64,000 nucleotides of DNA from JACDBZ01 sp036262075 (GTDB lineage: Bacteria > Chloroflexota > Limnocylindria > QHBO01): assembly GCA_036262075.1 (NCBI GenBank), contig DATAJO010000004.1, positions 124,001-188,000 on the forward strand, given 5' to 3'. Of this stretch, positions 24,758-35,823 are shown one piece after another. A program made the translations under genes and the position numbers. Below the pieces are notes generated by a model. It was not told the origin of the DNA and did not search any database. It saw only the letters and a list, made by a program, of their open reading frames with translations. Within the stretch, counting starts at the first letter, position 1. The number at the start of each line of letters is the position of its first letter.

Positions 24758-25818
24758 CGAAGCTCATCTACGACGCCGATATCGACGCGTCGGCGCTCGA
24801 GGGCCAGACCGTGGCCGTCATCGGCTATGGCAGCCAGGGGGAGGCCCACGCGCGCAACCTGTTCGAGTCGGGCGTCGACGTCGTGGTCGGGCTTCGACCC
24901 GAGTCGGCATCGGCCGAGCGCGCCCGCGAGGCGGGCCTGCGGGTCACCGACGCGGGATCGGCGACCGCAGGGGCGAAGGTCGTCATGGTGCTCGTGCCCG
25001 ACACCGCCGCGCCGGCGGTGTATCGGTCCGAGATCGAGCCGAACCTGGCGGACGGCACGCTCCTCATGTTCGCCCACGGCTTCAATATCCATTTCGGCGA
25101 GGTCGACCCCCCGGGTGGCATCGACGTCGGGATGGTGGCGCCGAAGGGGCCCGGACACCTCGTCCGCAGCCTGTACGAGCAGGGCGGCGGCGTCCCGGCG
25201 CTGTTCGCCGTCCACCGCGACGCCACCGGAACGGCCCGGCAGCGGACACTGGCGTACGCGCGCGGCATCGGCGCCGGACGTGCCGGCATCCTCGAGACGA
25301 CGTTCGCCGAGGAGACCGAGACCGACCTGTTCGGCGAGCAGGCCGTCCTGTGCGGCGGCACGACGGCGCTCGTGCAGGCCGGCTTCGAGACGCTGGTCGA
25401 GGCCGGGTACCAGCCCGAGCTCGCCTACTTCGAGACGATGCACGAGCTCAAGCTCATCGTGGACCTCATGTACCGCGGCGGGCTCCAGTACATGCGCTAC
25501 TCGATCAGCGACACCGCCGAGTACGGCGACTACGTCAGCGGGCCGCGGATCGTCAACGAGCAGGTGCGCGCCGAGATGAAGCGGATCCTGGGGGAGATCC
25601 AGGACGGCTCGTTCGCGCGCCGCTGGATCGAGGAGGGCAAGCGCGGCGCGCCCGAGTTCCGGCGCCTGCGGGCCGAGAACGCCAGGGCGCCGATCGAGGA
25701 GGTCGGCGCCGAGCTCCGCTCGCACATGGCCTTCCTCGACCCGACCTCGGCGCCGGCCGGCTGGGCCGAGGGCGAGACGGCGAAGGCCGACGTACGGCCC
25801 GGCGAAGGGGTGGCGTAG
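24754..25818 (+). CDS. ilvC: Ketol-acid reductoisomerase (class I)
   Basis: A 354-residue enzyme that isomerises and reduces acetolactate. The Rossmann motif is VIGYGSQGEAHARNL, followed by VVGLRPESAS, whose Ser/Arg pattern indicates NADPH use. The knotted C-terminal domain has the metal-binding FAEETETDLFGEQAVLCGG and ETMHELKLIVDLMYRGGLQYMRYSISDTAEYGD blocks. It is a short, class I protein with a 15-residue C-terminal extension. Overlaps at its 5' end with ilvN (ATGA); leuA starts on the base after its TAG. Confidence 0.95.
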   Translation: MTKLIYDADIDASALEGQTVAVIGYGSQGEAHARNLFESGVDVVVGLRPESASAERAREAGLRVTDAGSATAGAKVVMVLVPDTAAPAVYRSEIEPNLADGTLLMFAHGFNIHFGEVDPPGGIDVGMVAPKGPGHLVRSLYEQGGGVPALFAVHRDATGTARQRTLAYARGIGAGRAGILETTFAEETETDLFGEQAVLCGGTTALVQAGFETLVEAGYQPELAYFETMHELKLIVDLMYRGGLQYMRYSISDTAEYGDYVSGPRIVNEQVRAEMKRILGEIQDGSFARRWIEEGKRGAPEFRRLRAENARAPIEEVGAELRSHMAFLDPTSAPAGWAEGETAKADVRPGEGVA

Positions 25819-27450
25819 ATGGCGCGACGCATCAGGGTCTTCGACACCACCCTGCGCGACGGAGAGCAGACGCCCGGCGCCGCGCTCACCGTCGACGAGA
25901 AGGTCACCGTCGCCAAGCAGCTCGCGCGGCTGCGGGTCGACGTCATCGAGGCCGGCTTCCCGGCCGCCTCGCCCGGCGAGGCCGAGGCGGTCCGCCGCAT
26001 CGCCGAGGAGGTGGGCGGCCAGCGCGGCGCGCCGGCCATCGCCGCGCTCGCCCGCTGCGTCCCGGCCGACGTGACCGTCGCCGCGGCGGCGCTCGAGCCG
26101 GCTCGGAAGCGGCAGCTTCACGTCTTCATCGCGACCTCCGACATCCACATCACCCACAAGCTGCGCTCGACCCGCCCCGAGGTCCTCGAGCGGATCCGGT
26201 CGTGCGTGGCCCAGGCGCGGCGCATGGTCGGCGACGGCCACGACGTCGAGTTCAGCGCCGAGGACGCGTCGCGCACCGAGCTCGCGTTCCTGCTCGAGGC
26301 CTACGCGGCCGCCATCGAGGCGGGCGCATCGGTCATCAACGTGCCGGACACCGTCGGCTACGCCGAGCCGAAGGAGTTCGCGAGCGTCATCAAGCAGGTC
26401 GTGAAGCTGTGCGGCCGGCGCGCGATCGTGTCGACCCACTGCCACAACGACCTCGGCCTGGCGACCGCGAACACGCTGGCCGGCATCCAGGCGGGGGCTC
26501 GGCAGGTCGAGGTCACCGTCAACGGCCTCGGCGAGCGGGCCGGGAACGCGTCGATCGAGGAGGTCGTCATGGCCCTCCGCACGCGCCCCACCGAGTTCAA
26601 GGGTGCGACGACGAACGTGGTGACCGACCAGCTGACGCCCACGAGCCGGCTGGTGAGCTACCTGACCGGCATCGGGGTCCAGCCGAACCGGCCGATCGTC
26701 GGCGCCAACGCGTTCGCCCACGAGTCCGGCATCCACCAGGACGGCTTTCTGAAGAACCCGTTGACGTACGAGATCATGACCCCCGAGTCGGTCGGCCTGT
26801 CCGGCTCGACGCTGACGCTCGGCAAGCTCTCGGGCCGTGCCGGCTTCGAGGAGCGGCTCCGCCAGCTCGGGATCCACGTCGACCCCGAGGAGCTCGACCT
26901 CCTCTACGCCGAGGCGATCAACCTCGCGGACCACAAGAAGCAGGTGACCGATGCGGACCTGCTCGCCATCGCCGAGCAGCACGCCGACCCGGTCCCGCAG
27001 CTCGTCGGGATCGAGCACTGGGCGGCCGCCTCCCGCCAGGGCGAGTCGAGCTCCGGCAACGTGTCGCTGTTCTACGAGGGCAAGACGTTCCGTGCCTTCG
27101 CCGGCGGCAACGGGCCGGTCGACGCGCTGCTGACCGCGGTCGACAACGCGCTCGAGCAGATCATCGGCGGCCGGCCCCGGCTCACCGACTACCAGCTGAA
27201 GAGCGTCGGCCAGGGCGAGGACGCCCAGGGCGAGGCGACGGTGAAGATCGCCGCTCCCACGTCGAACGGCGACGTGCCGCGCGTCTACACCGGCCATGGC
27301 CTGTCGACGAACGTCGTCGAGGCCAGCCTGCGGGCCTACCTGGCGGCGGTGAACAAGCTCATCGCCGAGCACCCGGTGGCGGCCGAGGCCGTGGCCGCGG
27401 CGCGCGAGCGCCGCGCGGCGCAGCGAGCGGCGTCGGGACGCGCCTCGTGA
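25819..27450 (+). CDS. leuA: 2-isopropylmalate synthase
   Basis: A 543-residue enzyme committing 2-oxoisovalerate to leucine. The catalytic barrel has FDTTLRDGEQTPGAAL, metal-binding HCHNDLGLATAN and VNGLGERAGNAS, then HESGIHQDGFLKNPLTYEI. The C-terminal regulatory (LeuA dimer) domain begins around residue 395 and contains GGNGPVDALL, so leucine inhibition is expected. ATG directly abuts the ilvC stop. Confidence 0.95.
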   Translation: MARRIRVFDTTLRDGEQTPGAALTVDEKVTVAKQLARLRVDVIEAGFPAASPGEAEAVRRIAEEVGGQRGAPAIAALARCVPADVTVAAAALEPARKRQLHVFIATSDIHITHKLRSTRPEVLERIRSCVAQARRMVGDGHDVEFSAEDASRTELAFLLEAYAAAIEAGASVINVPDTVGYAEPKEFASVIKQVVKLCGRRAIVSTHCHNDLGLATANTLAGIQAGARQVEVTVNGLGERAGNASIEEVVMALRTRPTEFKGATTNVVTDQLTPTSRLVSYLTGIGVQPNRPIVGANAFAHESGIHQDGFLKNPLTYEIMTPESVGLSGSTLTLGKLSGRAGFEERLRQLGIHVDPEELDLLYAEAINLADHKKQVTDADLLAIAEQHADPVPQLVGIEHWAAASRQGESSSGNVSLFYEGKTFRAFAGGNGPVDALLTAVDNALEQIIGGRPRLTDYQLKSVGQGEDAQGEATVKIAAPTSNGDVPRVYTGHGLSTNVVEASLRAYLAAVNKLIAEHPVAAEAVAAARERRAAQRAASGRAS

Positions 27451-28546
27451 GCCGGTCGTACACCGTCGCATCGCTGCCCGGCGACGGGATCGGTCCGGAG
27501 GTCTGCGCCGTGGCACGTCGCGTCGTCGACGCCGCCGGCTCGCGCTTCGGCTTCGGCGTTGTCTGGGACGAGCAGCGGGTCGGCGGGGCCGCGATCGACG
27601 CCGACGCCACGCCGCTGCCCGACGCGACGCTCGAGGCCTGCCGCGGTGCCGATGCCGTCCTGCTCGGGGCGGTCGGCGGTCCGCGCTGGGACGACCCGTC
27701 GGCGGCGCATCGGCCTGAGGACGCGCTCCTCGGGCTGCGGTCGGCGCTCGAGCTGTTCGCCAACCTGCGCCCGGTCCGGGCGCACGCGGCGCTGGCATCG
27801 GCCTCGCCACTGCGACCCGAGGTGCGCGAGGGGGCCGACATCCTCATCCTGCGTGAGCTGACCGGCGGCCTCTACTTCGGCAGGCCGCAGGGCCGCTCGC
27901 GCGAGGGCGACACCGAGGTCGTGGTCGACACGCTGCGCTACACGCGGCCGGAGATCGAGCGCATCGTCGAGCTCGGCTTCACCTTGGCCGAGAGCCGGCG
28001 CGGGCACCTGACGAGCGTCGACAAGGCGAACGTCCTCGCCTCGAGCCGGCTGTGGCGCGAGGTCGTCGACTCGGTGGCGTTGCGCCATCCGGACGTCACC
28101 GTCGAGCACGCGCTCGTCGACTCCACCGCGTACCTCATCCTCACCGACCCGCGGCGCTACGACGTCATCGTCACCGAGAACCTGTTCGGCGACATCCTGT
28201 CGGACGAGGCGGCGGCCATCGCCGGCTCGCTCGGGCTGCTGCCCTCGGCCTCGCTCGGCACGCGCGAGACGGCCACCGGCCGCTTCGGCCTGTACGAGCC
28301 GGTCCACGGCTCGGCGCCGCAGATCGCGGGGCAGGGCGTGGCCAACCCGCTCGCCACCGTGGCGAGCGCGGCGATGCTCCTGCGCTGGTCGCTCGGCGAG
28401 ACGGCCGCGGCCGACGCCCTCGACGCCGCCGTCGACGCAGCCGTGGCCGAGGGCCCGCGCACGCCGGACCTCGGCGGCTCGGCTCGGACCGAGGAGGTCA
28501 CCCGGTTCCTGCTGGAGCGCATCGGCTCCACCGCGGAGGTGGCGGC

Positions 28547-28550
<4 letters not shown>
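27447..28550 (+). CDS. leuB: 3-isopropylmalate dehydrogenase
   Basis: A 367-residue beta-decarboxylating dehydrogenase. Motifs include SLPGDGIGPEV at the start, LLGAVGGPRWD, LRELTGGLYFGRP, SVDKANVLASSRLWRE, the metal-binding NLFGDILSDEAA and EPVHGSAPQIAGQGVANP. The GTG start at 27447 overlaps the leuA TGA; a much longer in-frame stretch upstream is the out-of-frame shadow of leuA. LeuB-type enzymes also oxidise 3-methylmalate, so this one may serve the citramalate branch made by the next gene. Confidence 0.95.
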
Positions 28551-30207
<1,657 letters not shown>

Positions 30208-30211
<4 letters not shown>

Positions 30212-31182
30212 CCGCCACCCAACCGCGCGAGGCACGCCGGGCGCGCAGGACGAGCGCCGAGCGAGCGGCCGCGGCCGGCATCGGCGCCTTCGCGTATTTC
30301 GAGGGCGAGATCGTGCCGATCGAGGAGGCATCGGTCTCGATCGCCACCCATGCGCTCAACTACGGGACGAGCGTGTTCGAGGGCATCCGCGCCTACGTCC
30401 AGGAGGATGGCTCGACCGCGCTCCTGTTCGGTCGCGAGCACTACGAGCGGATGCTGCGCAACGCGCGGCTGCTGCGAGCATCGGTGCCGGAGTCGGCCGA
30501 GACGCTGATGGACATCACGCTCGAGCTGCTCCGCTGCAACGCGCACGGCTCGGACGCGTACATCCGGCCGATCATCTACAAGTCGGCGCCGAGCATCCGG
30601 CCGCGGCTCACCGGCCTCGAGGATCGGATCGCGATCTTCACGCTGCCGCTCGGCGACTACCTGCCGACGGCCGGCATCCGGGTCACCGTCTCGGGCTGGC
30701 AGCGCGTGCCGGACAACGTCATCCCGGCCCGCGGCAAGATCGCCGGGGCGTACGTGAACTCGGCGCTCGCCTCCGAGGACGCCCATGCGGGCGGCTACGA
30801 CGACGCGATCATGCTGACCGCCGATGGCCACGTCGCCGAGGCCACCGCCGCGAACGTGTTCGTCGTCACCGGCCGCGAGGTCGCCACCCCGCCGCTCGTC
30901 GAGGACGTGCTGCCCGGCATCACCCGCGGCGCGATCATCGAGATCGCCCGCGACGCGGGCTACGACGTCGTCGAGCGGCGCATCGATCGGTCGGAGCTGT
31001 ACGTCGCCGACGAGGTGTTCCTCACCGGCACCGGCGTGCAGGTGGCGCCGATCGCATCGGTCGACGATCGGCCGGTCGGCAGCGACGGATTCCCCGTGGC
31101 GCTCGACATCCAGCGTCGCTACTTCGCCGCGGTGCGCGGGGCCGACCCGCGCTACGCGTCGTGGCTCACCCCGGTTCCCTAG
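30208..31182 (+). CDS. ilvE: Branched-chain amino-acid aminotransferase
   Basis: A 324-residue fold-type IV PLP aminotransferase that completes leucine, isoleucine and valine. Characteristic blocks are HALNYGTSVFEGIRAY, IRPIIYKS, the PLP Lys in PARGKIAGAYVNSALA, EATAANVFVV and FLTGTGVQVAPI. The first 25 residues are a basic, disordered extension. Overlaps cimA by ATGA and ends 14 bases before a small regulatory-domain gene. Confidence 0.94.
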
Positions 31183-31196
31183 AGAGGTTTCACCCG

Positions 31197-31721
31197 ATGA
31201 CCCTGTCCCCCACCGATACGCGTCCCAGCACCGCGGGTGAGCTGCACCTCGAGCGCTGGGCCGCCTCCTCCGGCAGCGAGCGGGGCTCGCGCGCCAATCT
31301 CGTCCTGGCCGGCGGCGGCCACCGCTGGCGCGCGAACGCCGAGGGCAACGGCGCAATCGACGCGCTCATGCGCGCCGTCGACAACGCGCTCGCGCCGCTC
31401 CTCGGCGAGGGGGTCGAGCTCGCCGCGTTCGAGGTCCGCGCCGCGGGCGCCGGGCACGACGCCCAGGCCGACGTCCGCGTCGGCGTCCAGCGCCGCAACC
31501 AGCCGGGCGCGGCGACGTACACCGGCGGCGCCGTCGACGACAACGTCCTCCAGGCCAGCGTCGTGGCGTACATCGACGCGGTGAACGCGCTCCTCGCGGC
31601 CGAGGGCATCGACGTCGCCTCGTCCGTGCCGTCGCCCGGCGAGACGCCGACGCACGACACCGATCCCGAGCACACCCGGTCCGTCTCGAAGGACCGGATC
31701 ATGTCCGCCTACAACAGCTAG
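31197..31721 (+). CDS. Free-standing LeuA-type regulatory (dimer) domain protein
   Basis: A 174-residue protein with no catalytic barrel. It resembles the C-terminal allosteric domain of LeuA/CimA: HRWRANAEGNGAIDALMRAVDNAL matches the GNGPVDAL helix, followed by the EVRAAGAGHDAQADVRVGVQ strand region and NVLQASVVAYIDAVNALL, close to the end of the LeuA domain. An unstructured tail ends in MSAYNS. AGAGAGG is its ribosome-binding site. As last gene of the ilv-leu operon it may be a separate leucine/isoleucine-sensing subunit for LeuA or CimA (inference). Its stop codon shares CTAG with the stop of the convergent udgX. Confidence 0.8.
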   Translation: MTLSPTDTRPSTAGELHLERWAASSGSERGSRANLVLAGGGHRWRANAEGNGAIDALMRAVDNALAPLLGEGVELAAFEVRAAGAGHDAQADVRVGVQRRNQPGAATYTGGAVDDNVLQASVVAYIDAVNALLAAEGIDVASSVPSPGETPTHDTDPEHTRSVSKDRIMSAYNS

Positions 31722-32368
31722 GGACGGCCGGGGCCCTTCGCCAGGACGTCGGCGGCGACCCGCAGGTCGGCGACCAGTCCGGCGTACATCGCGTCGCGCG
31801 AGTCGGGGTCGCGCAGGACGGCCGAGGGGTGGATCGTGGCCAGCACGGGCCCGAGGTCGGAGGGCAGCACCTGCCCGCGCTGGCGGGTGATGCGGAAGCC
31901 GCTGCCGAGGATCGCCTGGGCGGCGGTCGCGCCGAGCAGGACGACGAGCTCGGGCCCGACCCGCGCCACCTCGGCCTCGAGCCACGGCCGGCAGGCCTCG
32001 ACCTCGCCCCGGGTGGGCCGGTCGTGGATGCGGCGCTTGCCGGTTCGCGCCCGCTTCCACTTGAAGTGCTTCACGACGTTCGTGACGTACACCGCCTCGC
32101 GGTCGATGCCGGCGTCGACCAGCGCGCGGTCGAGGAGCCGGCCCGCCGGCCCGACGAACGGCGCGCCCTCGAGATCCTCGCTATTGCCCGGCTGCTCGCC
32201 GACGAGCATGAGCCGCGCGCCGACGCTGCCCTCCCCGAAGACGGTCTGCGTGGCCCGCGCCCACAGGTCGCAGGCGCGGCACGCGACGGCCAGGCGACGG
32301 AGCTCGTCGAGCGGTGGCTCCTGCGCGAGGACCGCGTCGCGCCGTTCGCGATCGAGCGGTTCGGTCAT
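31718..32368 (-). CDS. udgX: UdgX-type uracil-DNA glycosylase
   Basis: A 216-residue uracil-DNA glycosylase. Motif GEQPG (57-61) and the diagnostic insert KRRIH (111-115) identify UdgX, which excises uracil and stays covalently attached to the abasic site through the motif His. Fe-S ligands: Cys30, Cys33 and Cys126; the fourth Cys of type IV enzymes is replaced in NVVKHFKWK by His, as I recall for UdgX. The catalytic-loop segment ATIHPSAVLRD is present. ATG 32368 is followed by a short linker and the Cys pair. It is convergent with the branched-chain operon and divergent from two small acidic genes. Confidence 0.92.
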   Translation of the reverse strand: MTEPLDRERRDAVLAQEPPLDELRRLAVACRACDLWARATQTVFGEGSVGARLMLVGEQPGNSEDLEGAPFVGPAGRLLDRALVDAGIDREAVYVTNVVKHFKWKRARTGKRRIHDRPTRGEVEACRPWLEAEVARVGPELVVLLGATAAQAILGSGFRITRQRGQVLPSDLGPVLATIHPSAVLRDPDSRDAMYAGLVADLRVAADVLAKGPGRP

Positions 32369-32444
32369 GGGCCATATCGGTGCATGGGCCGTAGCGGTGC
32401 ACGGGTGGGGCCAGATCGGCCCGCATCGTGCATTGGATCGCGGC

Positions 32445-32720
32445 ATGGACGCTGACAAGACGATCTCCGATCGACCGATGGACGACGAGACCCCGCGCGC
32501 GGCCGATACGCCCGAGCGCGAGGGAGGCGCCTGGATCGGGCAGCACCCGGACCCGAACACCGAGAAGGTGCGCGAGGACCTCGATCCCGGTGCCGAGCGC
32601 GTGGCCGTGACGGACAACGAGTCCGGCGACGTCCCGGCCGACGATCGCTGGCCGCAGGGCCACCGCCAGGGTGACCACGCCGGCGACGACGACCTGCGGC
32701 GCGCCGGCGAGAACGCCTGA
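32445..32720 (+). CDS. Small acidic disordered protein, unknown function
   Basis: A 91-residue, strongly hydrophilic protein (many Asp, Glu, Arg, Pro) with no hydrophobic core, probably unstructured. It contains the fragment DPNTEKVREDLDPGAERVAVTDNESGD. No domain recognised. It starts 76 bases from the divergent udgX start and is followed 15 bases later by a second acidic protein with a similar DDE-x4-DRP opening, which suggests a common origin or role. Confidence 0.55.
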   Translation: MDADKTISDRPMDDETPRAADTPEREGGAWIGQHPDPNTEKVREDLDPGAERVAVTDNESGDVPADDRWPQGHRQGDHAGDDDLRRAGENA

Positions 32721-32735
32721 CCCCGAGGAGGACCG

Positions 32736-32924
32736 ATGGACGACGAGCGCACCACCCGCGATCGGCCGAGCGACGAGGACGCGACGAGCGTCAACCAGCC
32801 GCCGGGCAGCCCGCCCGACGAGGGCAAGGCCTACGACCCGGCAATGACCGATACCGACGAGGCGAACATCCCGCCCGACTCGGCAGCCGATCCGACGTCG
32901 AGCGAGCCGGCTCCGACCGGCTGA
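32736..32924 (+). CDS. Small acidic Pro-rich protein, unknown function
   Basis: A 62-residue protein, rich in Asp, Pro, Ser and Thr, with no hydrophobic segment. A strong ribosome-binding site GAGGAGG (32725-32731) stands 4 bases before the ATG, which supports real translation. Its start (MDDERTTRDRPSDED) resembles the preceding protein's DRPMDDETPR segment. Function unknown. Confidence 0.55.
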   Translation: MDDERTTRDRPSDEDATSVNQPPGSPPDEGKAYDPAMTDTDEANIPPDSAADPTSSEPAPTG

Positions 32925-32936
32925 CCGCTCCACCGC

Positions 32937-32942
32937 TACCAT
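32937..32942 (+). promoter_or_regulatory. -10 box TACCAT, leaderless start of the phosphotriesterase-family gene
   Basis: TACCAT ends 6 bases before the ATG at 32949, so transcription should begin at the start codon. It lies just after the stop of the small acidic gene. No -35 box is evident. Confidence 0.45.
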
Positions 32943-32948
32943 CGGCGC

Positions 32949-33902
32949 ATGGCGCAGCCGATGGTGATGACCGTGACCGGGCCGGTGCCGGCCACGGCGC
33001 TGGGCGTCACCGACGCGCACGAGCACCTCTTCCTGCGCACGCCCGAGACGCCCGGGCAGGAGCTGGACGACCTCGACCGCGCTTCGGCGGAGGTGCGTGA
33101 GGCGCAGTCCGCCGGCCTGGCGTCGATCGTCGAGATGACGCCCATCGGCCTCGGCCGTCGGCCCGACCTGCTGCGTGCCGTGTCGGAGGCGACCGGCGTG
33201 CCGATCATCGGCGCCACCGGCTTCCACCGCGACGTCCACTACCCGGCCGGCCACCCGGTGCTCGAGGCGTCGGTCGAGACGCTCGCCGAATGGGTCGTGA
33301 CCGACCTCGAGCGCGGCATGCATCCATCCGACTGGGACGATCTTGCGACGCCACTCGACCCGGCGCGCGCCGGCGCGATCAAGGCCGGGGCGTCGTACCA
33401 CCACGTCTCGGCGGCCGAGGCACGGCGGCTCGAGGCCGTCGCCATCGGCAGCGTACGGACGGGCGCCGCGATCCTCGTCCACTGCGAGATCGGGACGGCA
33501 GCCCACGAGATCGTCGACCGGCTCACGTCACACGGCGTCGCCACCGACCGGATGGCGCTGGCCCACATGGACCGCAACCCGGACCCCGAGCTCCATGCCG
33601 AGATCGCGGCACGCGGCGTGACGCTCGAGTACGACACCGCCGGGCGGACGAAATACCACCCCGACAGCGTCGTCCTCGACCTCGTCGAGGCGATGCTCGC
33701 GGCCGGCCACGGCGATCGCCTCATGCTCGGCGGCGACCTCGGCCGGCGCGACTACTTCCGCTCCCACGGCGGCGGCCCGGGCCTCGCCTACCTGTTCGCC
33801 ACGTTCGTGCCGCGGCTGCGCCGTCGGATCGGCGACCAGGCCACCGATGCGATCCTCGTCGCCACCCCGGCGCGCTTCTACGCAATGCCGGTACCGTCAT
33901 GA
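32949..33902 (+). CDS. Phosphotriesterase-family metal-dependent hydrolase (probable lactonase)
   Basis: A 317-residue amidohydrolase-fold protein. Metal ligands can be traced: DAHEHLF (HxH), a Lys in GAIKAG that would be carbamylated, His in LVHCEIG and AHMDRN, and Asp in LGGDLGRRDY. These are the phosphotriesterase-family signatures. Such enzymes in sugar operons are usually lactonases, and the neighbouring dehydrogenases and KDPG-type aldolase fit hydrolysis of a sugar lactone (inference). It is the first of four tightly overlapping genes. Confidence 0.85.
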   Translation: MAQPMVMTVTGPVPATALGVTDAHEHLFLRTPETPGQELDDLDRASAEVREAQSAGLASIVEMTPIGLGRRPDLLRAVSEATGVPIIGATGFHRDVHYPAGHPVLEASVETLAEWVVTDLERGMHPSDWDDLATPLDPARAGAIKAGASYHHVSAAEARRLEAVAIGSVRTGAAILVHCEIGTAAHEIVDRLTSHGVATDRMALAHMDRNPDPELHAEIAARGVTLEYDTAGRTKYHPDSVVLDLVEAMLAAGHGDRLMLGGDLGRRDYFRSHGGGPGLAYLFATFVPRLRRRIGDQATDAILVATPARFYAMPVPS

Positions 33903-35188
33903 GCGACCGCTACGACGTCGTCGTCGTCGGGTCCGGCTCGGCGGGATCGTCGGCGGCGATCACGGCCGCGCGCCAGGGCGCGCGCACGCTGCTGGTGGAT
34001 CGGCTCGCCTTCATGGGCGGCACCTCGACCGCCGTCCTCGACACGTTCTACGCGTTCTACACGCCCGGCGAGCGGCCGCGTCGGGTGGTCGGCGGCATCG
34101 GCTGGGAGGTCGTCGGACACCTTCGTGCCGAGGGCGTCGCCTTCGAGCGGCCGAACACGTACGGAGCCGGCACGGGGGTCACGTACGACCAGGAGACGCT
34201 CAAGGTGGTGTGGGAGCGGCTGGCCGAGGAGGCCGGGGTCGAGATCCTCCTCCACAGCTGGGCTACCGGCGTGCGCGTGACCGATGGACGCATCGAGGCG
34301 GTGCGGCTCTGGAACAAGGGCGGCGAGCGCTGGGTGGAGGCCGATGCGGTCGTGGACGCCTCGGGCGACGCCGACCTCGTGGCCCTGGCCGGGCTCGAGT
34401 ACGACAACGCCGCCAGGCAGGGCCGCGTGCAGTCGCTCTCGACGCTGTTCAAGCTCGCGAACGTCGACGTCGAGCGCGCCGCATCGGTGAAGAAGGCCGA
34501 GCTGTGGGAGCGCATGCGCCAGGCGGCCGAATCCGGCGCGTACGCGCTGCCGCGGATCGAGGGCTCGTGGCATCGGACGCCGTTCCCCGGCGTGGTGCTC
34601 GTGCATATGACCCGCATCCCGAACGTCGACGCCACCGACCCGGCGCAGCTGACCCGCGCCGAGATCGACGGGCGGCGCCAGGTGCGCGAGTACGCGCGCT
34701 TCCTGCGTGACTGCGTGCCGGGCTTCGAGTCGTCCGTGGTCGTCGCGACCTCACCGGCGATCGGCGTGCGCGAGTCGCGCCGGGTCCACGGTGACTACGT
34801 GCTCACGCGCTCCGACGTGCTCGAGGCGAGGCGCTTCGACGACGAGATCGCGCTGTGCGGGGCGCCGATCGAGGACCACCACGCCGGTGGCGACACGGAA
34901 TGGACGTACGTCGCCGAGGGCGGCGTGTACGGCATCCCCTACCGCGCGCTGCTGCCCGCCGGCATCGAGGGCCTGCTCGTCGCGGGCCGATGCTTCAGTG
35001 CCAGCCACGACGCCCACGCCTCCGCGCGCTCGATGGCGACCTGCATGGCCATGGGCCAGGCGGCCGGCACCGCGGCCGCGATGGCCGTCCGAGCCGGCGT
35101 CACGCCCCGGGCCGTCGATCCAGCCGCGCTCCGCGAGCGGCTGGCGGCCGACGGCGCGCTCCTCGAGCCGGTGGCCGTCTCGTCATGA
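33899..35188 (+). CDS. FAD-dependent oxidoreductase (FAD_oxidored family)
   Basis: A 429-residue flavoprotein. The N-terminal Rossmann motif is VVVVGSGSAGSSAAITAARQG with acidic ribose contact LLVDR; VDASGDADL and the C-terminal EGLLVAGRCFSASHDAHASARSMATCMAMGQAAGTAAA contain the second FAD-binding block. The substrate is unknown; this family often oxidises hydroxyl groups of carbohydrates or organic acids. ATG overlaps the upstream stop (ATGA). Confidence 0.85.
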   Translation: MSDRYDVVVVGSGSAGSSAAITAARQGARTLLVDRLAFMGGTSTAVLDTFYAFYTPGERPRRVVGGIGWEVVGHLRAEGVAFERPNTYGAGTGVTYDQETLKVVWERLAEEAGVEILLHSWATGVRVTDGRIEAVRLWNKGGERWVEADAVVDASGDADLVALAGLEYDNAARQGRVQSLSTLFKLANVDVERAASVKKAELWERMRQAAESGAYALPRIEGSWHRTPFPGVVLVHMTRIPNVDATDPAQLTRAEIDGRRQVREYARFLRDCVPGFESSVVVATSPAIGVRESRRVHGDYVLTRSDVLEARRFDDEIALCGAPIEDHHAGGDTEWTYVAEGGVYGIPYRALLPAGIEGLLVAGRCFSASHDAHASARSMATCMAMGQAAGTAAAMAVRAGVTPRAVDPAALRERLAADGALLEPVAVSS

Positions 35189-35823
35189 GCGCCGGGGAGC
35201 TTCGGAACGGCGAGGTCGCCGCGCGCATCCGCGCGCATCGGCTCGTCGTCGTCCTGCGCCGGGTTGAGCCGCGGGACCGGCTGCTCGCCCTGGTCGACGA
35301 GCTCGTCGAGGCCGGCGCCGGGATCTTCGAGATCACGATGGACGCGCCCGAGGCAGCGGACGACGTGCGGGCAGTGCGCCGGCACCTCGGCGATCGCGCG
35401 CTCGTGGGCGCCGGCACGATCCTCACCCCAGACGAGCTCGACGCTGCTCGCGAGGCGGGCGCCGCCTTCGGCGTGTCGCCGCTGCTCGACCGCGAGATCG
35501 TCCTGCGCGCCATTGCCGGCGGCCTGCCCTTCGTCCCCGGCGCGATGACGCCGACCGAGATCACGGCCGCCCGGGACGCCGGCGCGACGTTCGTGAAGCT
35601 CTTCCCCGCCTCGGCCGTCGGGCCGTCGCTCGTCCGCGAGCTGCGCGGCCCCCTGCCCGGGGTCGAGCTCATCCCGACCGGCGGCGTCGACGCCTCGAAC
35701 GCCCGGGCCTTCCTCGATGCCGGGGCGGTGGCGGTCGGCATCGGCGGCGCGATCGTCCGCGCCGATCCGGCCGAGCGACGCGCGCTCGTGGCGTCGCTCG
35801 TCGCCGAGGGGTCGGCCGCATGA
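35185..35823 (+). CDS. KDPG/KHG-type 2-keto-3-deoxy acid aldolase
   Basis: A 212-residue class I aldolase of the Eda family. The Schiff-base Lys lies in TFVKLFPASAVGP; VGAGTILTPDE and IPTGGVDASNARAFLDAGAVAVGIGG are conserved family blocks. The usual catalytic Glu region EVTLRT reads EITMDAPEA here, so the substrate may differ from KDPG. It would cleave a 2-keto-3-deoxy sugar acid to pyruvate plus an aldehyde. Overlaps both neighbours by ATGA. Confidence 0.85.
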   Translation: MSAGELRNGEVAARIRAHRLVVVLRRVEPRDRLLALVDELVEAGAGIFEITMDAPEAADDVRAVRRHLGDRALVGAGTILTPDELDAAREAGAAFGVSPLLDREIVLRAIAGGLPFVPGAMTPTEITAARDAGATFVKLFPASAVGPSLVRELRGPLPGVELIPTGGVDASNARAFLDAGAVAVGIGGAIVRADPAERRALVASLVAEGSAA

